Of a stretch of 64,000 nt of DNA, positions 17,897 through 25,749 are shown piece after piece. The notes below the pieces were generated by a model. The model saw only the letters and a program-made list of their open reading frames with translations, searched no databases and was not told the DNA's origin. The first letter of the stretch is position 1; every line of letters starts with the position of its first letter. This DNA is from an uncultured Candidatus Pelagibacter sp. (GTDB lineage: Bacteria > Pseudomonadota > Alphaproteobacteria > Pelagibacterales > Pelagibacteraceae). Where the stretch lies: contig CAJWDL010000001.1 in assembly GCA_913030805.1 (NCBI GenBank), forward strand, positions 80,239 to 144,238. Direction: 5' to 3'. A program made the translations under genes and the position numbers.

Positions 17897-20563
17897 TTGA
17901 GGAAGTTTATATTTAATTTTAGCAGTAAAAAACCAAAGAAAAACTTTAATGCTAAAAACGTCTTAGGTGGCAAGGGAGCCAATTTAGCCGAAATGGAAAA
18001 ATTGGGTCTTCCTGTTCCTCCTGGATTTACAATTTCTACAAAAGTATGTGATTTGTTTTATAAGAACAAAAGAAAATTACCATCTTTTATTATTAAACTA
18101 ATAAGAGAGGAATTAAAATTAATTGAAAAAGTATCAAAAAAAAAATTTGGAGATTTAAATAATCCCTTGCTTATTTCTGTTCGTTCCGGTGCAAAAGTTT
18201 CAATGCCAGGGATGATGGATACCATTTTAAATTTAGGACTTAACGATAAAACTGTTTTGGGTTTGATAAATAAAACATCCAACCCAAGGTTTGCACAGGA
18301 TAGTTACAGAAGATTTATACAAATGTATGGTTCGGTGGTCTTAAATGTAAAAAGTTATCATTTTGAAGAATTAATTGAAAATTATAAACTTACCAAAGGT
18401 GTCATTGCGGATACAGATTTAGATGAAAACGACTGGGGTGGACTAATTAATAACTTCAAAGATTTGATTAAAAAAGAAACAAAAAAAGAATTTCCGCAAG
18501 ATGTTTTAGAACAGCTATACGGTGCAATCAGCGCTGTTTTTCAGTCTTGGGAAAGTAAAAGAGCTAAAGTTTATAGAAGGCTTCACCATATTTCTGCAGA
18601 TGGGGGGACGGCAGTAAATATACAGGCAATGGTTTTTGGAAACATGGGCAATGATTCAGCCACAGGTGTTGTTTTTACTAGAAATCCCTCAACCGGTGAA
18701 AAATTTTTATTTGGAGAATATTTAATTAATGCTCAAGGCGAGGATGTCGTTGCAGGCACCAGAACTCCTCAACACGTAACAAAAAAAGCAAGAATTATAG
18801 ATGGAGTCAAAGAACCTTCCATGGAAGAGTCTCTGACCAAAGTTTACTTACAACTTAAAAAAATTCTTTTTCGTTTAGAAAAACACTACAAAGATATGCA
18901 AGATGTAGAATTTACAGTTGAAAATAATAAACTTTGGATACTTCAAACGAGATCGGGAAAACGAACAGCTAAATCTGCAATTAAAATTGCTGTAGATATG
19001 GTCAAAGAAAAACTAATTTCAAAAAAAGAAGCAGTTCTGAGAATCGATCCCAATACTTTGGATACATTATTACACCCAACGCTTGACAAAAAAGTAAATA
19101 AAAAAATTATTGCCTCAGGCTTGCCGGCTTCCCCAGGTGGTGCAAGTGGTAAAGTTGTTTTTTCTGCCGATGAAGCTGAAAGATTAAATGAAATGATGCA
19201 AAACTCTATTTTGGTTAGAACAGAAACATCCCCCGAAGATATTCATGGCATGCATGCCGCCAAAGGTATTTTAACTTCCAGAGGAGGTATGACAAGTCAT
19301 GCAGCAGTAGTTGCAAGAGGAATGGGTAGACCATGTGTGTCAGGTTCGACCGAAATTAACATTGATTATGTAAATAAAATATTCAGGACAGGCGATGTTA
19401 CTGTTAAAGAGGGAGATATAATCACAATTGATGGTTCAAGCGGTGAAATAATTTTAGGTGAAGTTTCAACTGTTAAACCAGAAATATCAGGTGATTTTTC
19501 TAAATTAATGAGTTGGGCTGACTCTTTTAGAAAACTTATAGTTAGAACAAATTCAGAAACTCCTGTTGACACAAAGACAGCAAGAGAATTTGGAGCAGAA
19601 GGCATTGGCCTGTGTAGAACTGAGCATATGTTTTTTGACGAAAAAAGAATTGTTTCAGTGAGACAAATGATACTTTCTAAAACAACGGAGGATCGTGAAG
19701 GAGCTTTAAAAAAACTTCTTCCTTATCAAAAAAATGATTTTGTAGAAATTTTTAAAATTATGAATGGTTTACCTGTGACAGTTAGACTGTTGGATCCTCC
19801 TTTACACGAGTTTTTACCAAAAACTGATAAAGATATCGAAAATATCGCTAAGGAATTAAACTTAACAGAGAAAGATATAAAATTTAGAATTGTTGAGCTT
19901 CACGAACAAAATCCCATGTTAGGACATAGAGGGTGTAGACTTGGTATTTCTTTTCCAGAAATTTACCATATGCAATGCGAGGCAATTTTTGAGGCGTTGG
20001 TTGAATGTAAAAAACAAAAAGTAAAATTAGTTATACCCGAAATAATGATTCCTTTGATTTCAACTGCGACTGAAATTAAAATACTTAGAGAGCTTGTAGA
20101 AAAAACAGCAAAAGAAGTTCAAAAAAAATATTCAATCAAAATAAAATATTATGTTGGTACAATGATTGAACTTCCCAGGGCAGCTTTGAGAGCTAAGGAT
20201 ATAGCAAAGTTTGCTGATTTTTTTAGTTTCGGAACTAATGATTTAACGCAGACAACATTCGGCATAAGCAGAGATGATTCTGGTAAATTTTTAAATGATT
20301 ATGTGGAAAATAAAATATTCAACAAAGATCCATTTGTTAGCATTGACGAAAGAGGGGTTGGAGAATTAATTAAAATTGCAGCTAAACGTGGAAGGATGCA
20401 AAAAAGATCTCTTAAACTAGGAATTTGTGGAGAACACGGGGGCGATCCTTCAAGTATAGAATTTTGTGCTAGAGCTGGACTTAATTATGTTTCTTGTTCA
20501 CCTTATAGAGTTCCTGTTGCTAGATTAGCAGCAGCACAAGCCCATCTGAAGAAAAAAAAATAA
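17897..20563 (+). CDS. ppdK: Pyruvate, phosphate dikinase
   Basis: An 888-residue enzyme interconverting pyruvate, ATP and Pi with PEP, AMP and PPi. The N-terminal nucleotide-binding domain has GGKGANLAEMEKLGLPVPPG, and the substrate pocket carries LLISVRSGAKVSMPGMMDTI. The swivelling phosphohistidine is in LTSRGGMTSHAAVVARGMGR, and the C-terminal PEP domain includes GLCRTEHMFF and CGEHGGDPSSIEFC. The start is a TTG immediately after the glyS stop (TAG-TTG), giving a family-like N terminus MRKFIFNF. Confidence 0.96.
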   Translation: MRKFIFNFSSKKPKKNFNAKNVLGGKGANLAEMEKLGLPVPPGFTISTKVCDLFYKNKRKLPSFIIKLIREELKLIEKVSKKKFGDLNNPLLISVRSGAKVSMPGMMDTILNLGLNDKTVLGLINKTSNPRFAQDSYRRFIQMYGSVVLNVKSYHFEELIENYKLTKGVIADTDLDENDWGGLINNFKDLIKKETKKEFPQDVLEQLYGAISAVFQSWESKRAKVYRRLHHISADGGTAVNIQAMVFGNMGNDSATGVVFTRNPSTGEKFLFGEYLINAQGEDVVAGTRTPQHVTKKARIIDGVKEPSMEESLTKVYLQLKKILFRLEKHYKDMQDVEFTVENNKLWILQTRSGKRTAKSAIKIAVDMVKEKLISKKEAVLRIDPNTLDTLLHPTLDKKVNKKIIASGLPASPGGASGKVVFSADEAERLNEMMQNSILVRTETSPEDIHGMHAAKGILTSRGGMTSHAAVVARGMGRPCVSGSTEINIDYVNKIFRTGDVTVKEGDIITIDGSSGEIILGEVSTVKPEISGDFSKLMSWADSFRKLIVRTNSETPVDTKTAREFGAEGIGLCRTEHMFFDEKRIVSVRQMILSKTTEDREGALKKLLPYQKNDFVEIFKIMNGLPVTVRLLDPPLHEFLPKTDKDIENIAKELNLTEKDIKFRIVELHEQNPMLGHRGCRLGISFPEIYHMQCEAIFEALVECKKQKVKLVIPEIMIPLISTATEIKILRELVEKTAKEVQKKYSIKIKYYVGTMIELPRAALRAKDIAKFADFFSFGTNDLTQTTFGISRDDSGKFLNDYVENKIFNKDPFVSIDERGVGELIKIAAKRGRMQKRSLKLGICGEHGGDPSSIEFCARAGLNYVSCSPYRVPVARLAAAQAHLKKKK

Positions 20564-20568
20564 TTTGT

Positions 20569-21414
20569 TTAAATTTCTAACTTAAAATTTACAGCTGGAA
20601 CGCTATGAGTAATTTGTCCTACGGATATTCTTTTTACTCCAGTTGAGGCAATTTTTCTTACATTTTTTAGTGTGATACCGCCCGAAGCTTCCGTTTCATA
20701 AAGTTTATAGGACAGTTTGATTCCTTTTCTAAGATTATTGAGATTCATATTATCAAATAATATCCTGTCAAATTTTAAGCTCATGACTTTTTTAAGCTGG
20801 TTAAGGTTGTCCACCTCTACAGTAATTTTTTTTCCCTTTCTATTTCTAATAGCTTTTTTGACTAATTTACGGATATCTCCTTCTATGGCGATATGATTGT
20901 CTTTTATTAAAATTTCATCACTAAGGTTAAATCTATGATTAAGTCCTCCCCCCAATCTAACCCCATATTTTTGTATTAATCTTAAATTTGGCAAAGTTTT
21001 TCTGGTACAACAAATTTTACAAGATTTTCCCTTCACTTTACTGACGAATTTGTTCGTTGTTGTTGCTACTCCCGAAATTAAACTTAAAAAATTAAGAGCT
21101 ACTCTTTCGCTTTTTAGGATTCCCTTAGCATTTCCAGTTATTATAGCTACGACTTTTCCTTTATTTATTTTTCTACCGTCTTTTGTTTTTGTCTTAAAAT
21201 TAATTTTTTTATCTGAATATTTGAAGGCTTCTTTTGCAAAATTTAAACCTCCCATTATACCTGCTTGATTTGAAATTATTTTTGCTTTAATTTTTTTTTT
21301 ATTTTTAATAAGTTGACTGGTAACATCACCATTTGGACGTAAATCTTCCAATATGGCATTTTTTACTAGATTTTTAATGTATTTTTGATTTAAAGAATTT
21401 TTTTTTTTTATCAC
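20569..21414 (-). CDS. nadC: Nicotinate-nucleotide diphosphorylase (quinolinate phosphoribosyltransferase)
   Basis: A 281-residue enzyme converting quinolinate and PRPP to nicotinate mononucleotide in de novo NAD synthesis. Motifs are LRPNGDVTSQLI, ERVALNFLSLISGVAT, CTRKTLPNLRLIQKYGVRLGG and the C-terminal EASGGITLKNVRKIASTGV. The family Thr-Arg-Lys-Thr substrate motif is intact. It lies 3 bp downstream of nadA; nadB is not adjacent. It converges with ppdK, with 5 bp between the stops. Confidence 0.95.
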   Translation of the reverse strand: MIKKKNSLNQKYIKNLVKNAILEDLRPNGDVTSQLIKNKKKIKAKIISNQAGIMGGLNFAKEAFKYSDKKINFKTKTKDGRKINKGKVVAIITGNAKGILKSERVALNFLSLISGVATTTNKFVSKVKGKSCKICCTRKTLPNLRLIQKYGVRLGGGLNHRFNLSDEILIKDNHIAIEGDIRKLVKKAIRNRKGKKITVEVDNLNQLKKVMSLKFDRILFDNMNLNNLRKGIKLSYKLYETEASGGITLKNVRKIASTGVKRISVGQITHSVPAVNFKLEI

Positions 21415-21417
21415 GTT

Positions 21418-22413
21418 TTAATGACTACGACCTATGCCAGCCATACGTTCAACGGCTTTTCTTGCTTTTCTGGATATTATTTCCGGTATAAGAATTTCAT
21501 TAGTTTCAGTTTCAAGACAATCTAAAATTTTAGGTAAGGTGATTGTTTTCATGTACGGACATAAATTACACGGTCTAACGAACTGAACATTTGGATTTTC
21601 AATCTGAACATTGTCGCTCATTGAGCATTCGGTAACCAACATAACTTTTTCTGGCTGTTTTTTATTAACATATTTAGCCATGCCCGTTGTTGAACCGGTA
21701 AAATCAGAAACCGCAATAACTCCTGGAGAACATTCGGGATGTGAAAGAATCTTAATTCCAGGGTTTTGTTTTTTGACGTAATTAATTTCTTGTGCACTAA
21801 ATCTTTCATGCACAATGCAAGTACCAACCCAAGATATAATTTGGACTTTTGTTTTTGTTGAAATGTATTTTGCCATATATTGATCCGGCAAAAAAATAAC
21901 TTTGCTTGCGCCCAATGACTCGACTACCTGGACAGCATTGGCAGATGTGCAGCAAATATCTGATTCAGCTTTTACCTCAGCAGAGGTATTTACATAGCTT
22001 ACAACAGGTACACCGGGGTATTTTTCTTTAAGTAGTCTTACATCTTTTCCTGTAATTGATGAGGCCAATGAACATCCCGCACCCATATCCGGTAATAATA
22101 CTTTTTTTATTGGATTCATTAATTTTGCAGTTTCCGCCATAAAGTGAACTCCGCACAATACAATTATGTCAGCTTCCGTTTTTGATGCTTCGATTGCCAA
22201 GGCCAGTGAATCAGCGGCTACATCAGAAACTCCATGAAAAATTTCAGGCGTTTGATAGTTATGTGTCAACACCACAGCATTTTTTTCCTTTTTTAGCATA
22301 TTAATTTTGTGAATAAGCGGAGCATGAAATGACCACTCAATTTCAGGAATAACTTTAGAAACCTTTTGATAAATTGGATCTGTTGCTTTTTTTATTTCAG
22401 CGTTTAATTGCAT
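21418..22413 (-). CDS. nadA: Quinolinate synthase A
   Basis: A 331-residue [4Fe-4S] enzyme condensing iminoaspartate with DHAP to quinolinate. Landmarks are VLTHNYQTPEIFHGVSDVAAD, CGVHFMAETAKLMNPIKKVL, LPDMGAGCSLA and the cysteine-bearing HPECSPGVIAVSDFTGST and RPCNLCPYMKTITL segments. These hold the cluster ligands. It is first in the nadA-nadC pair, transcribed away from tRNA-Leu. Confidence 0.96.
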   Translation of the reverse strand: MQLNAEIKKATDPIYQKVSKVIPEIEWSFHAPLIHKINMLKKEKNAVVLTHNYQTPEIFHGVSDVAADSLALAIEASKTEADIIVLCGVHFMAETAKLMNPIKKVLLPDMGAGCSLASSITGKDVRLLKEKYPGVPVVSYVNTSAEVKAESDICCTSANAVQVVESLGASKVIFLPDQYMAKYISTKTKVQIISWVGTCIVHERFSAQEINYVKKQNPGIKILSHPECSPGVIAVSDFTGSTTGMAKYVNKKQPEKVMLVTECSMSDNVQIENPNVQFVRPCNLCPYMKTITLPKILDCLETETNEILIPEIISRKARKAVERMAGIGRSH

Positions 22414-22469
22414 ATATAAAATCTATCAACTTGCAGATAAATTGTCATTCATTTATTCTGTCGCACAAT

Positions 22470-22555
22470 GCGGCCATGCTGAAACTGGTAGACAGACTTG
22501 GTTGAGGGCCAAGTGGGAATTTCCTATGAGAGTTCGAGTCTCTCTGGCCGCACCA
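22470..22555 (+). tRNA. tRNA-Leu (anticodon GAG)
   Basis: An 86-nt class II tRNA. Acceptor stem GCGGCCA pairs with TGGCCGC, followed by A and an encoded CCA. The anticodon arm CTTGG-TTGAGGG-CCAAG gives anticodon GAG, and a long variable arm (TGGGAATTTCCTA) precedes the T-arm AGTTCGAGTCT. The last 13 bases plus three following A recur exactly at 23816-23831, marking this as the left edge of an insertion. Confidence 0.95.
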
Positions 22556-22707
22556 AAAATCATTATTTTTTAATTCACTAATTTTAATTAATTAAATGAT
22601 AGATATTTGTTGTTTTTCTTGCTTATTCATAAATTAATATAATATATTATTTTGACTTTTATATAATAGCTTACACAAAAATAATAAATAGAAAACTATA
22701 TTATTTA

Positions 22708-23697
22708 ATGAGCATATTAGAATTTATAAAAAAATCACCCAAGGCAGAATTGCATTTGCATATAGAGGGATCTCTTGAACCAGAGCAAATGTTTAAACTA
22801 GCTAAAAGAAATAATATTCAAATTCCATTTAAAAATATTGTTGATGTTAAAAAAGCATATAACTTTAATAATTTAGAGTCTTTTTTAAAAATATATTACG
22901 AAAGTGCAAAAATTTTAATAAATGAACAAGATTTTTTTGATTTAACATGGGCTTATGCATTAAAATGCAAAGAAGAAAATATAGTTCATACTGAAATTTT
23001 TTTTGATCCTCAAGCGCACACAGATAGAGGAATTGATTTTGATTTTGTAATAAATGGAATTTATAAAGCTTTACAAAAAGCGAAAAAGGATTTTGGTTTG
23101 AGTTCTAAAATTATAATGTGTTTTCTCAGGCATTTAGATGAATCTTCAGGATTCAAAATTTTAGAAAAGGCTCTTAAGCACAAAGATAAAATTTGTGGAG
23201 TTGGATTAGACTCATCTGAATTAGGTCATCCTCCAAGTAAATTTAAAAAATTATTTAAAAAAGCAATTAAAAATAACTTTATAACTGTTGCTCACGCAGG
23301 CGAAGAGGGACCGCCTGAATATATATGGGAAGCATTAAATCTTCTTAATGTAAAAAGAATTGACCACGGTGTTCAATGCTTAAAAGATGAAAAATTAGTT
23401 GAAGAATTATCTAAAAATCAAATTCCTTTAACAGTTTGTCCTCTTTCAAACATAAAATTAAGAGTTTTTGATAAATTGAAAGATCATAATTTAAAAAAAA
23501 TGTTAGATAAAAAATTAATGACAATGGTTAATTCAGACGATCCTGCATACTTTGGTGGCTATTTAAATAAAAATTTAATTGAAACACAGACAGCATTGAA
23601 TCTCTCCCAAGAAGAGATAAAAACACTTCTTATTAATTCTTTTAAATCATCATTTCTAGACGAGAAAAAAAAGGAAGAGTGGATTTCTAAAATTTAA
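22708..23697 (+). CDS. Adenine deaminase of the adenosine-deaminase fold
   Basis: A 329-residue metal-dependent deaminase. Motifs are AELHLHIEGSLEPEQMFKLA (metal HxH and substrate loop), IFFDPQAHTDRGI, GVGLDSSELGHPPSKF, VAHAGEEGPPEYIWEAL, RIDHGVQ and NSDDPAYFGGY. The SSELGHPP and EEGPPEYIW features match the adenine-specific subgroup better than classical adenosine deaminase. It would hydrolyse adenine to hypoxanthine and ammonia, a purine-salvage and nitrogen-release step. It lies between tRNA-Leu and a duplicated tRNA 3' end, so it is probably acquired cargo. Confidence 0.88.
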   Translation: MSILEFIKKSPKAELHLHIEGSLEPEQMFKLAKRNNIQIPFKNIVDVKKAYNFNNLESFLKIYYESAKILINEQDFFDLTWAYALKCKEENIVHTEIFFDPQAHTDRGIDFDFVINGIYKALQKAKKDFGLSSKIIMCFLRHLDESSGFKILEKALKHKDKICGVGLDSSELGHPPSKFKKLFKKAIKNNFITVAHAGEEGPPEYIWEALNLLNVKRIDHGVQCLKDEKLVEELSKNQIPLTVCPLSNIKLRVFDKLKDHNLKKMLDKKLMTMVNSDDPAYFGGYLNKNLIETQTALNLSQEEIKTLLINSFKSSFLDEKKKEEWISKI

Positions 23698-23813
23698 ATC
23701 CATTCAGGTTTATGTATTTTAATTTTTGATTTGCCACAATCAAGTGCCGTTTTTACAAAATCTATTAAGTCCGGATCAACAACTTTAATCAATGCAAAAG
23801 GGTAAGATTTATC
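23694..23813 (-). pseudogene. Orphan C-terminal fragment of a second YgfZ-like protein
   Basis: Read on the minus strand, 39 codons and a stop encode a tail starting DKSYPFALIKVVDPD and ending KIKIHKPEWI. By hand alignment it matches the last ~40 residues of the intact YgfZ at 25750-26646 (DQPYPFAIVKLTDPS..IKIFAPKWL) at about 16 of 39 positions, with the PYPFA/SYPFA core and C and W conserved. It is too diverged to be a recent duplication of the local gene. Homology stops at the tRNA-Leu 3' repeat, so the gene was cut at that junction. It has no start codon. Its stop overlaps the stop of the deaminase gene. Confidence 0.75.
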
Positions 23814-23815
23814 TA

Positions 23816-23831
23816 TCTGGCCGCACCAAAA
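23816..23831 (+). repeat. Direct repeat of the tRNA-Leu 3' end (att-like site)
   Basis: TCTGGCCGCACCAAAA is an exact 16-bp copy of 22543-22558, the tRNA-Leu 3' end with CCA. The rest of the tRNA is absent, so this is a remnant and not a gene. With the intact tRNA it brackets 22559-23815, the arrangement left by integration at a tRNA 3' end. No integrase is present between the copies. Confidence 0.75.
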
Positions 23832-23870
23832 TTCTAGATTTTTTGATATGCATCCTTTATAGATCTAAAA

Positions 23871-24344
23871 ATGAAAAAAAATCAGTCTAGATTCAGGAAA
23901 AAGTTATATGATAAAAAGGATTTTCCCAAAATCAAGACTATTCCAAAAAAATTAAGCAAATCTTGGGGAAAGGGAAAGTTTGTATTACCTTCTCCACTAG
24001 AGGTCAACACCTTGATGAAAAAAGTACCAAAAGGAAAATTAACAACCATTAATGAAATAAGGAGAAAACTTGCCAAAAAGCATAAGACAACAACCGCATG
24101 CCCTATCGTGACCGGTATCTTCGCATGGATAGCGGCAAATGCAGCCGAGGAAGACATAAAGGATGGAAGAAAAAAAGTAACTCCGTATTGGAGAACAATA
24201 AAATCTGACGGCAAGATAAACGAGAAATATCCAGGAGGAATATTCTTACAAAAAAGAAAACTTAGTAATGAAAATCATAAAATTGTATTAAAAGGAAAAA
24301 ATTATTTTGTGAAAGATTTTGAAAACAAACTGACTAAATTGTAA
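23871..24344 (+). CDS. MGMT-fold alkyltransferase-like protein lacking the catalytic cysteine
   Basis: A 157-residue basic protein. Its middle (VPKGKLTTINEIRRKLAKKH, then ACPIVTGIFAWIAANAA and TPYWRTIKSDGKINEKYPGG) follows the DNA-binding domain of O6-methylguanine-DNA methyltransferases. In that family this reads KGKVTTYGEIA and PCHRVV..DG..GGY. The PCHR cysteine is replaced here (PYWR), so it cannot accept alkyl groups in the usual way. It may be an alkyltransferase-like DNA lesion sensor. The N-terminal ~45 residues are Lys-rich. It overlaps the next gene by one base (TAATG), forming a two-gene unit in the tRNA-Leu accessory region. Confidence 0.6.
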   Translation: MKKNQSRFRKKLYDKKDFPKIKTIPKKLSKSWGKGKFVLPSPLEVNTLMKKVPKGKLTTINEIRRKLAKKHKTTTACPIVTGIFAWIAANAAEEDIKDGRKKVTPYWRTIKSDGKINEKYPGGIFLQKRKLSNENHKIVLKGKNYFVKDFENKLTKL

Positions 24345-24745
24345 TGAAAAAACTATCTTTAAAAGCAAGTTGCCTGTGCGGTGGCATACAGTTGAGAACG
24401 CATGGATATCACCGCGATGTTCATAATTGTCATTGTATACAGTGTATGAAGACACATGGCCACTATGCGGCGTATACAAATGTTCAAGAACAAAATGTTA
24501 AATTTTTAAAAAAAAGAACATTAAAGTGGTTTAGATCTTCAAAAAGAGCCAAAAAAGGATTTTGTAGGAAGTGTGGAGCAAGTTTATTTTTTAAGGTTAT
24601 AGGCAGCAACATTGTTCACATTGCAGCTGGAATGTTTAATGGACCAACCAAACTAAAAACTAAAATGAACATATTCGTTAAACGAAAGCTGGATTATTAT
24701 AAACTCGATAATCGTCTAGCAACGTTTAAACGTTATCCAAAATAG
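24344..24745 (+). CDS. GFA-fold zinc protein (CENP-V/GFA family)
   Basis: A 133-residue protein with the GFA zinc pattern. CLCGGIQL opens the domain, CHCIQCMKTHG gives the CxxC site in the middle, and KGFCRKCGASLFFK gives the second CxxC. The family is named after a glutathione-dependent formaldehyde-activating enzyme, but most members have no proven reaction. It is translationally coupled to the alkyltransferase-like gene. A second paralogous-fold protein lies at 35544-35912. Confidence 0.85.
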   Translation: MKKLSLKASCLCGGIQLRTHGYHRDVHNCHCIQCMKTHGHYAAYTNVQEQNVKFLKKRTLKWFRSSKRAKKGFCRKCGASLFFKVIGSNIVHIAAGMFNGPTKLKTKMNIFVKRKLDYYKLDNRLATFKRYPK

Positions 24746-24957
24746 AAAAAATATTTCTACACGTGTTTTTGGTTATCTAACATATATAAGAATAATTTTT
24801 TAAGGAACTTGACACAAGGGCATCCCTTCGTCTTTAAATCAATTTAAGTCACATCATGACATTTACAAATTGATTTATGTCAATAAGACTTTTTTTTTCT
24901 TAACTATATTATTAGTATATCAACTTTATAATGTATGGAAAATAATTAAACAAATCA

Positions 24958-25458
24958 ATGACTAAACACGATGTGGAAATAAGACGTTATCTGGCATGGA
25001 GAAGGAAAGTCAGAGGGAAGCCAATCTCTATTAGACTTTATGAAATAATATATGTAGGGCTTACGATGCTCTGGTCCAAAATGGAAAAACCTCCCCTAAG
25101 AACTGTAATTTATAAATTTATTGAACGCAAAGAATATGAAGAAGATCTTATGAGCGGTCAATTATTTCGAAAATTAATTAAAGAAATTAAGGAAAATCCC
25201 AGTGAAGATGAAACCGGGTATTATCTTTCAGATTCTAGAGAACTACTAACTCATGAAGATATTAAACAAATCGAAAAAGAAAAAGATTTAGTTATAAAAG
25301 AATTATCCACAAACAATTTAATCGAACGATATGAAAAGGTTTTTAAATTATGTAAACTTTATCAATCTTGGGCGTTAAAAAAAAAATCACAACAAGCCGA
25401 AGATATTACCAGACAAGAATCCTTTGAAATCTATCCCTATTTACCTTTAAATTTATAA
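24958..25458 (+). CDS. Hypothetical protein, 166 aa
   Basis: Not recognised. It is a charged, probably helical soluble protein. The N terminus is basic and aromatic (IRRYLAWRRKVRGKPISIRLYEIIY), followed by a region rich in Glu and Lys (RKLIKEIKENPSEDETGYYL, then HEDIKQIEKEKD). No signal peptide, transmembrane segment, cysteine cluster or nucleotide motif is visible. A 212-bp AT-rich gap lies upstream. It sits in the accessory stretch between tRNA-Leu and ygfZ. Codon use and length make it a credible gene rather than a random ORF. Confidence 0.6.
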   Translation: MTKHDVEIRRYLAWRRKVRGKPISIRLYEIIYVGLTMLWSKMEKPPLRTVIYKFIERKEYEEDLMSGQLFRKLIKEIKENPSEDETGYYLSDSRELLTHEDIKQIEKEKDLVIKELSTNNLIERYEKVFKLCKLYQSWALKKKSQQAEDITRQESFEIYPYLPLNL

Positions 25459-25483
25459 TGACTTCTAAAGTTTCCTATATTAT

Positions 25484-25723
25484 TTATTTAGCTTTCTTTC
25501 CAATGATATAGCTCAACACCAGAAGGGTGACAGGCCAAGTTGCTATAAAAATGCCCCAGTGTTCTGCGTGAGATTCCATCAGAACCGATCTTAATATCGG
25601 ATCTTCAATGTTTTTAAAGACCTGCTTTCCGATTTCAACTTCTGGTCCAAAGTGCCACATCATCCACGAAAGTGGAATTGAAATAATCCCTAGCCAAAAT
25701 AAAATTTGTGATAATGGTTTCAT
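25484..25723 (-). CDS. Small two-helix membrane protein, 79 aa
   Basis: A 79-residue protein with two hydrophobic segments, ILFWLGIISIPLSWMMWHF near the N terminus and WGIFIATWPVTLLVLSYIIG near the C terminus, separated by a charged loop of about 30 residues. No family was recognised. It lies 26 bp downstream of ygfZ on the same strand, so it is possibly co-transcribed. A purine-rich Shine-Dalgarno-like stretch (RC of ttttttactcc) precedes the ATG, supporting it as a real gene. Confidence 0.6.
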   Translation of the reverse strand: MKPLSQILFWLGIISIPLSWMMWHFGPEVEIGKQVFKNIEDPILRSVLMESHAEHWGIFIATWPVTLLVLSYIIGKKAK

Positions 25724-25749
25724 TTTTTACTCCATTTCTTTGTGCCATA

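Noticed and set aside
22708-23697. Classical adenosine deaminase
   Set aside because: The LDSSELGHPPSKF and HAGEEGPPEYIWEAL segments fit the adenine deaminase subgroup better.
23816-23831. A second tRNA-Leu gene
   Set aside because: Only the 3' 13 bases with CCA are present; there are no D, anticodon or T arms upstream.
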